Positions 5,971 to 12,573 of a stretch of DNA of 12,676 nucleotides are shown one piece after another. A program made the position numbers and the translations under genes. Location of the stretch: NCBI GenBank assembly GCA_900550385.1, contig URRZ01000066.1, forward strand, positions 1-12,676, given 5' to 3'. Numbering within the stretch: position 1 is the first letter of the stretch; every line of letters begins with the position of its first letter. This DNA is from an uncultured Coriobacteriaceae bacterium (GTDB taxonomy: Bacteria > Actinomycetota > Coriobacteriia > Coriobacteriales > Eggerthellaceae). Under the pieces are notes generated by a model that had not been told where the DNA came from, did not search any database, and saw only the letters and a program-made list of their open reading frames with translations.

Positions 5971-7122
5971 ATGCAGACTCGAACCACACCACGCACAATC
6001 TGCCGGTCTTTTGCAGCGGGGGCGAGCGCCCTCATCTTGGCTTCATCGCTGGCATTCATAGGAGTTCCCCTCGTCCCTGCGGGGCAGGCCTCGGCGGTCA
6101 CGTCCGCCGAGCTGCAGGCGCAGGCCGACGAGCTGTTCCAGCGCATCGACGCGCTGCAGACCGACCTCAACGCGGCGAACGAGGACTACGACGAGGCGAC
6201 GGCCGCCCACGATGCCGCCGTCGCGGCGATGGACGACGCCCAGCAGCGCATCGACGAGGCGCAGGAACGCCTCCAAGAGCTCCAGGTCCAGTTGAGCGAT
6301 CGCGCCGTGTCCATGTACAAAAGCGGCGGCTCGTCCACCATGCTGGACGTCGTGCTGGGGACCAGCTCGTTCGACGAGTTCCTGACCGCCTGGGACGCCA
6401 TGAACCGCATCATCGACCAGGATTCGGCATTGGTCCAGGAGACGAAGGACGTGCGCGCCGAGGCCGAGGCGGCGTACCAGGAGTACTCCGAGCAGGAGAA
6501 GGTCGCCGCCGAGGAGATGCAGCGCGCAGACGACCTGCGGTCCGAGATCGAGGCGACGCAGGCGTCGCTGCGTGACGAGGCGGACAAGATCACCGAGGAG
6601 ATCGCCGAGGTCCAGGCGCAGGAGGAGCTCGAGGCCGAGGCGGCGCGCCAGGCCGCGGAGGCTGCAGCGGCAGCCCAGGAGCAGATCCAGTCCGGGGGGC
6701 CGTCAAGCGGCGCCGGCGGTTCGGTCATTTCGGGCTCGGGGCAGTTCGCCCATCCCTGCCCGTCGGGGAGCCTGTCCAGCTCGTTCGGCTACCGCACCTT
6801 CGACAACTCCTTCCACAAGGGCATCGACCTCGCCGCCGGCGAGGGCACGCCCTATTACGCGGCGGAAAGCGGGACGGTCATCTACGCCACCTACGACGGC
6901 GGCTACAACGGGGGCGCCGGCAACTGGATCGTCATCTCGCACGGCAACGGCCTGGTCACGAAGTACATGCACTCCTCCGCGGTGTACGTATCGGTGGGCC
7001 AGCAGGTCGCCAAGGGCCAGAACATCGGCGCCGTGGGCAACACGGGCAACTCGTTCGGCGCGCATCTTCATTTCCAAGTGGAAGTGAACGGCGTCGCCGT
7101 CGACCCCTACACCTACCTGTAG
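5971..7122 (+). CDS. Secreted coiled-coil M23 murein peptidase (PcsB/CwlO/EnvC-like)
   Basis: This is a cell-wall hydrolase predicted to cut peptide cross-links in peptidoglycan outside the membrane. With the ATG at 5971 it has 383 residues. The signal peptide covers residues 1-42 with a likely cut after AGQASA. A long acidic coiled coil spans about 44-235. It contains the PcsB-type segment SMYKSGGSSTMLDVVLGTSS (114-133), which in that family folds back over the enzyme and receives FtsEX signals. A Gly/Ser linker (241-258) leads to the M23 domain (260-383), with zinc ligands His282 and Asp286 (HKGID) and His367 (HLH), and His334/His365 as catalytic candidates, so it should be active. An upstream in-frame GTG (5965) is too close to AAAGAG; the ATG is nine bases from it. 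DUF512, der, plsY and gpsA follow on the same strand. Confidence 0.92.
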   Translation: MQTRTTPRTICRSFAAGASALILASSLAFIGVPLVPAGQASAVTSAELQAQADELFQRIDALQTDLNAANEDYDEATAAHDAAVAAMDDAQQRIDEAQERLQELQVQLSDRAVSMYKSGGSSTMLDVVLGTSSFDEFLTAWDAMNRIIDQDSALVQETKDVRAEAEAAYQEYSEQEKVAAEEMQRADDLRSEIEATQASLRDEADKITEEIAEVQAQEELEAEAARQAAEAAAAAQEQIQSGGPSSGAGGSVISGSGQFAHPCPSGSLSSSFGYRTFDNSFHKGIDLAAGEGTPYYAAESGTVIYATYDGGYNGGAGNWIVISHGNGLVTKYMHSSAVYVSVGQQVAKGQNIGAVGNTGNSFGAHLHFQVEVNGVAVDPYTYL

Positions 7123-7148
7123 CCCATCCTTCCGAAGCGAGCGGCGGA

Positions 7149-8630
7149 ATGCGCACCATGCGGGCATATCCCACGAAGGACGCGGCGGCGGAAAGCGACG
7201 CCGCCGCTTCGCGTGTCCGCCTGTCGCAGCCTGCCGGAGCGGATCGCCGCCTTGGAGGCGCCTCGGGCGCGCCGACGGGAGCGCCCATCGCCGAGGTCGA
7301 GCCCGACAGCCCCGCTTACGATGCCGGCTTCGAGCCCGGGTGCCGCATAACCTCCGTCGACGGCCACCCGGTGCGCGACCTGATCGATTGGCGCTGGCTC
7401 TCCTCCGACGATGAGATGACGGTGGGCTACATCGACTTGGACGGCGAGCGAGGCGAGGTCGACTTGGAGCGAGACGAGGGCGAGGGCTGGGGCTTTTCGT
7501 TCGACGGCGCGGTGTTCGACGGCATCCGCCAATGTCGCAACGCCTGCACGTTCTGCTTCATGCGCCAGCTGCCGCAGGGGATGCGCTGCTCCCTGTACCT
7601 GCGCGACGACGATTTCCGCCTCAGCTTCCTTGCGGGGACGTTCGTCACGCTCACGAACCTCACCTCGGAAGACGAGCGGCGCATCGTCGAGCAGCGCATC
7701 TCGCCGCTGCGGGTGTCGCTCCATGCGGCGGATCCGGAGGTTCGCCGCAAGCTGATGGGCAAGCACGCGCAGGCGGGGATCGAGGCCCTCGACCGCCTGC
7801 TGGCGGCGGGGATCGAGGCGCACACGCAGATCGTCCTGGTCCCGGGCGCCAACGACGGCGACGTGCTGCGCGGCACCTTGGAGTGGGCGCGGCAGCGGCC
7901 GGGGATTCTCGACGTGGGCATCGTCCCGCTCGGCTACACTCGCCATCAGAACCTGTTCGACCGCAGCTTCAACGATCCTCACGACGCCCAGTCCGTCCTG
8001 GACGTCATCGCCCCGTTCCAGCGCGAGGAGCGCGCCAAGAGGGGGACGCCGTGGGTGTTCGCCGCCGACGAGTTCTACCGCAACGCGTACGGCCCCGCCG
8101 CGCTCGAGCATGTGCCGCCCGCCGCCGATTACGGCGACTTCAGCATGTTCGAGGACGGTATCGGCATCATCCGCTCCTGTGCCGACGATTGGCGGGAGGC
8201 GTGCGCGACGGGCATCGCGGGGCGCTGCGCGGAGGCCCTGTGGCGGGCGGATATGCGCGCGGCATACGTGGCGGGATGCGCCCTGCGCGAGACGTTCCCC
8301 GCCCTGATCGGGGAAAGCCCGCTTCGAGGCGCCTTCGAGCCGCTTTTCGTGGAGAACCGCTACTTCGGCGGCAACGTGGACGTCACGGGTCTGCTGGCGG
8401 GCGAGGACGTCGTCCGTTCCGTGCGCGATTACCTTGCCGGCTGCGAGGCGCGTCCGCTCATCCTGCTGCCGCGCGTCATGTTCAACGACGACGGCGTCAC
8501 ACTGGACGGCTGGACCGCCGAAGATGTGGGGAAAGCCGCAGGGTGCAGGGCGAGCGTGGTATCCTGTATGCCGTCGGAATACCTTGAGGAGACGGCCCGC
8601 TTGGCCTGCGCCGCCGTCCCTCTCCCCTAA
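7149..8630 (+). CDS. DUF512-family radical SAM protein with N-terminal PDZ-like domain
   Basis: This is a 493-residue putative Fe-S radical SAM oxidoreductase of unknown reaction. The PDZ-like part (about 45-118) carries APIAEVEPDSPAYDAGFEPG and ITSVDGHPV. The cluster motif CRNACTFC (Cys129, 133, 136; CX3CX2C) is followed by the family signature FMRQLPQGMRCSLYLRDDDF and LSFLAGTFVTLTNL. The C-terminal DUF512 part has GNVDVTGLLAGEDV. The family commonly sits beside der, as it does here. The ATG at 7149 has only a poor ribosome site, and residues 10-44 are low-complexity, so the true start may be 7158 or later. It lies 26 bases after the peptidase gene and 25 before der, so translation in one operon is likely. 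Confidence 0.9.
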   Translation: MRTMRAYPTKDAAAESDAAASRVRLSQPAGADRRLGGASGAPTGAPIAEVEPDSPAYDAGFEPGCRITSVDGHPVRDLIDWRWLSSDDEMTVGYIDLDGERGEVDLERDEGEGWGFSFDGAVFDGIRQCRNACTFCFMRQLPQGMRCSLYLRDDDFRLSFLAGTFVTLTNLTSEDERRIVEQRISPLRVSLHAADPEVRRKLMGKHAQAGIEALDRLLAAGIEAHTQIVLVPGANDGDVLRGTLEWARQRPGILDVGIVPLGYTRHQNLFDRSFNDPHDAQSVLDVIAPFQREERAKRGTPWVFAADEFYRNAYGPAALEHVPPAADYGDFSMFEDGIGIIRSCADDWREACATGIAGRCAEALWRADMRAAYVAGCALRETFPALIGESPLRGAFEPLFVENRYFGGNVDVTGLLAGEDVVRSVRDYLAGCEARPLILLPRVMFNDDGVTLDGWTAEDVGKAAGCRASVVSCMPSEYLEETARLACAAVPLP

Positions 8631-8655
8631 TGGATAGAGAAAGATTGGAACGACC

Positions 8656-9975
8656 ATGAACTTGCCGCTTGTGGCGGTGGTGGGCCGCCCGAACGTGGGC
8701 AAATCCACTTTCGTCAACCGCATAACCCAAGCCGATGAGGCCATCGTCCACGAGATGCGCGGCGTCACGCGCGACCGCTCGTACCACGACGCCGAATGGA
8801 ACGGCCGCCACTTCATGCTGGTCGACACCGGCGGCATCGAGATGAACGACGACGATGCCTTCCAGGGCTCCATTCGCAGCCAGGCGCTGGCCGCCGCCAA
8901 CGAGGCGGACGCCATCGTGTTCCTCGTGGACGGCAAGACGGGCATCAACGCCGATGACGAGGAGGTCGCGCGCATCCTGCGGCGCACCGAGAAGCCGGTG
9001 TTCCTCGCCGTCAACAAGATGGACAACCCCGCCAGCAACGATGAGCTGTGGGAGTTCTACCGGCTCGGCCTAGGGGATCCTTGGCCCGTGTCGTCCATCC
9101 ACGGGCATGGGACGGGCGATCTGCTCGATGCCGTGGTCGACGCCATCAAGGACGTGGAGGCGCCCGAGGAGGATCCCGACGAGGTTCCCTCCGTCAACGT
9201 CGCCATCATCGGCCGCCCGAATGCGGGGAAAAGCTCGCTGACCAACTGCATGGTCGGCTCCGAGCGTTCCATCGTGTCGGATGTGGCGGGCACCACGCGC
9301 GACGCGATCGACACCACCATCGAGCGCGACGGCAAGCGCTACACCATCGTCGACACGGCCGGCTTGCGCCGCAAGAGCAAGATCGACGAGGACGTGGAGT
9401 ACTACGGGTTCGTGCGCGCCATGCGCGCCATCGACCGCGCAGACGTGGCGCTGCTGGTCATCGACTCGTCCATCGGGCTGACCGACCAAGACCAGAAGGT
9501 CGCCGGCTACGCGGTGGAGCGGGGCTGCGCGATGATCATCGTGCTGAACAAGTGGGACCTCCCCGAAGGCCCCGACGAGAAGGCGGAGATCCGCGCGCGC
9601 ATCGCCGACCGCATGATGTTCGTGGGCTTCGCCCCCGTGATCGCCACCTCGGCACTCACGGGCAAGCGCGTCGACCGCGTGTGGGGCGCCATCGACAAGG
9701 CCTACGCCGCCTTCACGCAGGCCATTCCCACCAACCGTCTGAACACCTGGCTCGGGGGCATCCGCGAGGAGGGCCACACCGTCCGCAAGGGCAAGGCGGT
9801 CCTGCGCATGAAATACGTCACGCAGACGGGCACCTGCCCGCCCCAGCTCACGTTCTTCGTGAACCGCCCCGATCTCGTCGATGACAACTACCGGCGCTTC
9901 CTGGAGAACCGCCTGCGCAAGACGTTCGACCTGGAGGGAACCCCGGTCCAGCTGCGCTTCAAGAAGAAGGATTAG
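8656..9975 (+). CDS. der: Ribosome-assembly GTPase Der (EngA), two G domains
   Basis: Der is an essential GTPase that helps mature the 50S ribosomal subunit. The 439 residues match the family length. The first G domain has GRPNVGKS (10-17), DTGG (57-60) and NKMD (120-123). The second has GRPNAGKS (186-193), DTAG (233-236) and NKWD (298-301). An acidic linker (168-178) separates them. The C-terminal KH-like domain covers about 355-439 and ends LRFKKKD. All nucleotide-binding motifs are intact. The ribosome site is weak (GATTGGA, seven bases before the ATG), so translation may depend on the upstream DUF512 cistron 25 bases away. A perfect REP-like hairpin begins five bases after the stop. Confidence 0.97.
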   Translation: MNLPLVAVVGRPNVGKSTFVNRITQADEAIVHEMRGVTRDRSYHDAEWNGRHFMLVDTGGIEMNDDDAFQGSIRSQALAAANEADAIVFLVDGKTGINADDEEVARILRRTEKPVFLAVNKMDNPASNDELWEFYRLGLGDPWPVSSIHGHGTGDLLDAVVDAIKDVEAPEEDPDEVPSVNVAIIGRPNAGKSSLTNCMVGSERSIVSDVAGTTRDAIDTTIERDGKRYTIVDTAGLRRKSKIDEDVEYYGFVRAMRAIDRADVALLVIDSSIGLTDQDQKVAGYAVERGCAMIIVLNKWDLPEGPDEKAEIRARIADRMMFVGFAPVIATSALTGKRVDRVWGAIDKAYAAFTQAIPTNRLNTWLGGIREEGHTVRKGKAVLRMKYVTQTGTCPPQLTFFVNRPDLVDDNYRRFLENRLRKTFDLEGTPVQLRFKKKD

Positions 9976-9980
9976 AATGG

Positions 9981-10015
9981 CGATGTGAAAAAGAGACGGT
10001 CGCTTTTTCACATCG
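9981..10015. repeat. Perfect REP-like hairpin after der
   Basis: CGATGTGAAAAAG (9981-9993) pairs exactly over 13 bases with CTTTTTCACATCG (10003-10015), around the nine-base loop AGACGGTCG. It shares its arms and loop pattern with the copy at 2092-2120. The longer stem includes CGAT/ATCG flanks that differ between copies, as if pairing has been maintained by compensating changes. Confidence 0.8.
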
Positions 10016-10061
10016 CGGGTGAGCGCGGAGAAGGCGCCATCCCTCTTCGCGTTTCGATAGG

Positions 10062-10093
10062 GACGCGGAAGGGAACCGCCCGCTTTCCGCGTC
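10062..10093 (+). repeat. Second hairpin upstream of plsY, GCGGAA-armed REP-like variant
   Basis: GACGCGGAA (10062-10070) pairs with TTCCGCGTC (10085-10093) around 14 bases. The layout resembles the AAAAA-armed family with different arm bases and recalls the unit at 594-619. It ends nine bases before the plsY ribosome site (AAGGAG, 10102-10107), so in mRNA it sits in the plsY leader. Confidence 0.5.
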
Positions 10094-10114
10094 GTTAGGT
10101 TAAGGAGACTTCCG

Positions 10115-10762
10115 GTGCTCGTAGCGGTTTGCCTGTTCGTCGCATGCTTCCTTTTGGGGTCCATCCCCTGGGGCGTCGTCATATCGAAGCTGTTCTACCA
10201 CACCGACATCCGCGCTCACGGCAGCGGCAACATCGGCACCACCAACGCCATGCGCACCATGGGCAAGGTGGGCGGATCGGCCGTGTTCGTCCTGGATTTC
10301 GGCAAGGGCGTGCTGGCGGGCTTCCTGCCGATCCTGGCATGTTGGTTCTTCGTGCCGGGCGGCGGTCTTACCGCGGAATCGCCGCTGAGCTACGCGACCT
10401 ACCAGGGCATTGGGTTCCTAGGGTGCGTGTGGGGGCATATCTTCAGCCCTTGGCTGGGGTTCAAAGGCGGCAAGGGCATCGCGGTGGCGGTGGGCAGCCT
10501 GGTGTTCACGTTCGGCCCGGTGGGCATGCTCATCGAGCTCGCATCGTTCATTGTGGTGGTGGCGCTGACGCGCTACGTTTCCGCCGGATCCATCACGGCC
10601 GCCGCGCTGTGCCCGTTCCTGTCGCTTTGGATCTTCTGGGGCGAATGGCCTGCGTGGATATGCTGCACCATCGCGGCGCTGACCGTCGTCTGGGCGCATC
10701 GCTCCAACATCGGGCGCCTGCGCGCCGGCACGGAAAGCCGCATCGGCGATAAGAAGAAGTAG
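10115..10762 (+). CDS. plsY: Acyl-phosphate:glycerol-3-phosphate acyltransferase PlsY
   Basis: PlsY is a membrane enzyme that transfers an acyl chain from acyl-phosphate to sn-glycerol-3-phosphate, making lysophosphatidate, the first step of phospholipid synthesis. The 215 residues hold the three family motifs in order: HGSGNIGTTNAMR (35-47), GHIFSPWLGFKGGKGIAVA (107-125) and HRSNIGRLRAGTE (195-207). Hydrophobic segments lie at about 2-26, 54-81, 96-112, 126-152 and 156-193. The start is a GTG at 10115, seven bases after AAGGAG, and the motifs fit that length. It lies 139 bases after der, across two hairpins. The next gene, gpsA, makes its substrate. Confidence 0.96.
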   Translation: MLVAVCLFVACFLLGSIPWGVVISKLFYHTDIRAHGSGNIGTTNAMRTMGKVGGSAVFVLDFGKGVLAGFLPILACWFFVPGGGLTAESPLSYATYQGIGFLGCVWGHIFSPWLGFKGGKGIAVAVGSLVFTFGPVGMLIELASFIVVVALTRYVSAGSITAAALCPFLSLWIFWGEWPAWICCTIAALTVVWAHRSNIGRLRAGTESRIGDKKK

Positions 10763-10775
10763 GGGGTCTGCTGGG

Positions 10776-10900
10776 AGCCGCCGAGGGGGCGGCGGGGGCA
10801 CGTGCTCAAACAGGTGCTCGCCTTTTTCCAACGCGATCCTCGATCGCGTTCAAGAGGCTGCGCAAACTGCGCGCGAGCCCCCGCCGCCCCCTCGGCGGCT
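10776..10900. repeat. 125-base imperfect palindrome with perfect 24-base arms
   Basis: The arm at 10776-10799 (starts AGCCGCCGAG) is the exact reverse complement of 10877-10900 (ends TCGGCGGCT). Inside, weaker pairing continues (10801-10805 with 10871-10875; 10814-10817 with 10860-10863; 10821-10826 with 10852-10857). The tip is a perfect nine-base hairpin, AACGCGATC (10830-10838) and GATCGCGTT (10842-10850), loop CTC. The whole plsY-gpsA gap would thus fold into one long stem. There is no T run outside the stem, so it is not an ordinary terminator, and I see no clear coding frame. Flanks show only a weak imperfect match (TCTGCTGGG and TGTGCGGGG). Confidence 0.85.
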
Positions 10901-10952
10901 TGTGCGGGGTCCATCGAAAACGAGCTTTGGTTTCTCTCGGAAGGGGCTGCTC

Positions 10953-11954
10953 ATGAAGATCGCGGTTATCGGGGCTGGGTCGTGGGGAACGGCGCTGGCG
11001 AACCTTCTGGCAGGCAACGGGCATAACGTGAGCCTGTGGGCGCGCCGCTCGGAAGTGGTGTCGTCCATCAACAAGCAGCATCGCAACCCCCGCTACCTCA
11101 GCGACGTGGAGCTGCATCCCGACGTGGTCGCCACGCTATCGCATCGCGACGCCTTGCTGCGCGCGCGGGCGGCGGTCATCGTCACCCCCTCGAACATGCT
11201 GCGCGGCGTGGCGCGCGCGCTCGCGGACGCGGTGGACGACCAGTTCCCCATCATCATCTGCTCGAAGGGCGTCGAGGAGAACAGCGGCCTCCTGCCCATC
11301 GAGGTGTTCGAGGCCGAGATGGGCAACGCCTCGCGCTTCGCGGTGCTTTCCGGCCCCAACCATGCGGAGGAGGTCGTGAAGGGCGTGCCGTCCGGCACCG
11401 TCATCGCCAGCCCTTCGAACGAGACGGCGGAGTTCTTCCGCGACATGTTCGCCGCGCCGCATTTCCGCACGTACGTGAGCGGCGACGTGTGCGGCGTCGA
11501 GCTGTGCGCCGCGTTCAAGAACGTCATCGCCATCGCCGTCGGCGCCTCCTACGGCCTCGGCTTCGGCGACAACACCGCCGCCATGATCATGACGCGCGGT
11601 TTGGCCGAGATGAGCCGCCTGGTCGTGAAGGCCGGGGGCGACGCCATCACCTGCATGGGGCTTGCCGGCACGGGCGACCTCATCGCCACGTGCACCTCTG
11701 AGCATTCCCGCAACCGCCGTTTCGGCAAGATGCTGGCGGAGGGGAAGACGCTGGACGACTTCACCGCGGAGACGCACATGGTTGCCGAGGGCGCGCTGGC
11801 GTGCAAGACGCTGGGGACCCTTTCCGCCCATTACGGCGTCGAGCTGCCCATCACGGAAGTGGTGCGCGCCGTGGTGTGGGAGGGGGCCGATCCGCGCAAG
11901 ATGGGGGCGTCCCTGGTCGAGCGCCCGCCGACCACCGAGTTCTACGGTATCTAG
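10953..11954 (+). CDS. gpsA: Glycerol-3-phosphate dehydrogenase [NAD(P)+] GpsA
   Basis: GpsA is a cytosolic enzyme that reduces dihydroxyacetone phosphate to sn-glycerol-3-phosphate for phospholipid synthesis, supplying PlsY encoded upstream. The protein has 333 residues. The N-terminal Rossmann motif is GAGSWGTALA (7-16). SKG (104-106) and SGPNHAEEV (133-141) follow. The catalytic lysine is Lys189 in GVELCAAFKNVIAIAVG, and the C-terminal domain has GLAGTGDL (236-243) and SRNRRFG (252-258). All are intact. The ATG at 10953 has AAGGGG seven bases upstream and begins directly with the Rossmann strand; an in-frame GTG at 10902 would add 17 unrelated residues and is rejected. It is 190 bases from plsY, separated by the large palindrome, and its stop interlocks with that of the convergent ATL gene. 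Confidence 0.97.
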   Translation: MKIAVIGAGSWGTALANLLAGNGHNVSLWARRSEVVSSINKQHRNPRYLSDVELHPDVVATLSHRDALLRARAAVIVTPSNMLRGVARALADAVDDQFPIIICSKGVEENSGLLPIEVFEAEMGNASRFAVLSGPNHAEEVVKGVPSGTVIASPSNETAEFFRDMFAAPHFRTYVSGDVCGVELCAAFKNVIAIAVGASYGLGFGDNTAAMIMTRGLAEMSRLVVKAGGDAITCMGLAGTGDLIATCTSEHSRNRRFGKMLAEGKTLDDFTAETHMVAEGALACKTLGTLSAHYGVELPITEVVRAVVWEGADPRKMGASLVERPPTTEFYGI

Positions 11955-12442
11955 CGCGCGGACGATCCGTCCTTCAGGTTCTCCTGCTCAAGGCGCAGAA
12001 GCGCCGCCTTCAGGTCGGCGCTGCGCCCCGAGCCGAGGGGCTTTCCGTCGGCCGACGTGACGCGATGGGCGGGAATGAGTATGACCAGCGGGTTCTTCCG
12101 GACCGCCGCGCCGACCGCGCGGAAGCCCTCCTCGTTGCCCAGCTGGCGGGCGATTTGGGCGCAGGTCGCGGCGCTTCCGTAGGGAATGCGGTCGATTTCA
12201 TCCCATACCCGCTTTTGGAACGCGGTTCCCTGGGGGGACAGCGGCACGTCGAACACATGGCGCTTCCCGGCGAGGTATTCCATGATCTGCGTGGCGGCCC
12301 TGTTGGTGATCTCGCTGGGACGGCACTGCCCATCGAGGGGGGACTCGCCCAGCACGACGTCGGTGACGCCGGTTCTATCTGCGCGGATGGTCAAAGGGCC
12401 ATGGGGCGTGCGGTAGCAGTAGTACGTGGAAGCGTTAGCCAT
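11951..12442 (-). CDS. Alkyltransferase-like (ATL) protein; Ogt/AGT fold lacking the catalytic Cys
   Basis: The 163 residues have the Ogt/MGMT layout. A short N-terminal domain (1-70) leads to the DNA-binding C-terminal domain (72-155), with FQKRVWDEIDRIPYG (75-89), the arginine finger FRAVG (Arg108), the Asn hinge RKNP (Asn117) and ILIPAHRV (121-128). The invariant Cys of PCHRV is Ala125, encoded GCC. The protein therefore cannot accept an alkyl group by the family reaction. ATL proteins with Trp (E. coli, fission yeast) or Ala (Thermus) at this position bind O6-alkylguanine and hand it to nucleotide excision repair. The Tyr that rotates the base is Cys94, and the GGL segment of the usual lesion-pocket motif is replaced (SGRSADLK, 138-145). 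The ATG at 12442 is preceded by GAAGAAGG. Automated annotation may well call it a methyltransferase. Confidence 0.85.
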   Translation of the reverse strand: MANASTYYCYRTPHGPLTIRADRTGVTDVVLGESPLDGQCRPSEITNRAATQIMEYLAGKRHVFDVPLSPQGTAFQKRVWDEIDRIPYGSAATCAQIARQLGNEEGFRAVGAAVRKNPLVILIPAHRVTSADGKPLGSGRSADLKAALLRLEQENLKDGSSAR

Positions 12443-12469
12443 GGGACCTTCTTCCTGTCGGATGGCCCC

Positions 12470-12475
12470 ATTATA
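12470..12475 (-). promoter_or_regulatory. -10 box of the ATL gene
   Basis: A perfect TATAAT on the minus strand gives a start near 12463 and a leader of about 20 bases. No good -35 is seen at 17 bases; TTGATC (12500-12505) is too far away. Confidence 0.55.
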
Positions 12476-12561
12476 CGGCACGCGGCGGCGGCCTCGCCCG
12501 ATCAAGGTAACGCCTGCATGGCGAAGGGTCGGCGGCTGCCGGGGGAAGCGCCGGCATGCCA

Positions 12562-12567
12562 TATAAT
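12562..12567 (+). promoter_or_regulatory. -10 box of tadA, placed for a leaderless transcript
   Basis: A perfect TATAAT is followed by six bases and then the A of the tadA ATG (12574). Transcription would begin at or within a base or two of that A. No -35 box and no ribosome site are visible. Confidence 0.6.
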
Positions 12568-12573
12568 ACGGGC

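Noticed and set aside
7113..9038. 641-residue minus-strand open frame
   Set aside because: Antisense to the DUF512 gene and der, both of which carry clear motifs; no family signature of its own.
10776..10900. Integron attC site or rho-independent terminator
   Set aside because: No GTTRRRY-type core sites or integrase are present for attC, and no T run follows either arm for a terminator.
10902..10952. GTG start adding 17 residues to GpsA
   Set aside because: The added residues overlap the end of the palindrome, match no GpsA N terminus, and the ATG at 10953 has a good ribosome site.
10802..11026. 74-residue plus-strand open frame across the palindrome
   Set aside because: It overlaps the gpsA start in another frame and is explained by the palindrome sequence; no ribosome site.
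12159..12164. Cys94 of the ATL protein as a relocated catalytic cysteine
   Set aside because: It aligns with the base-rotating Tyr position in the recognition helix region, not next to the HRV motif, so it is unlikely to replace the acceptor Cys, though this was judged by eye only.
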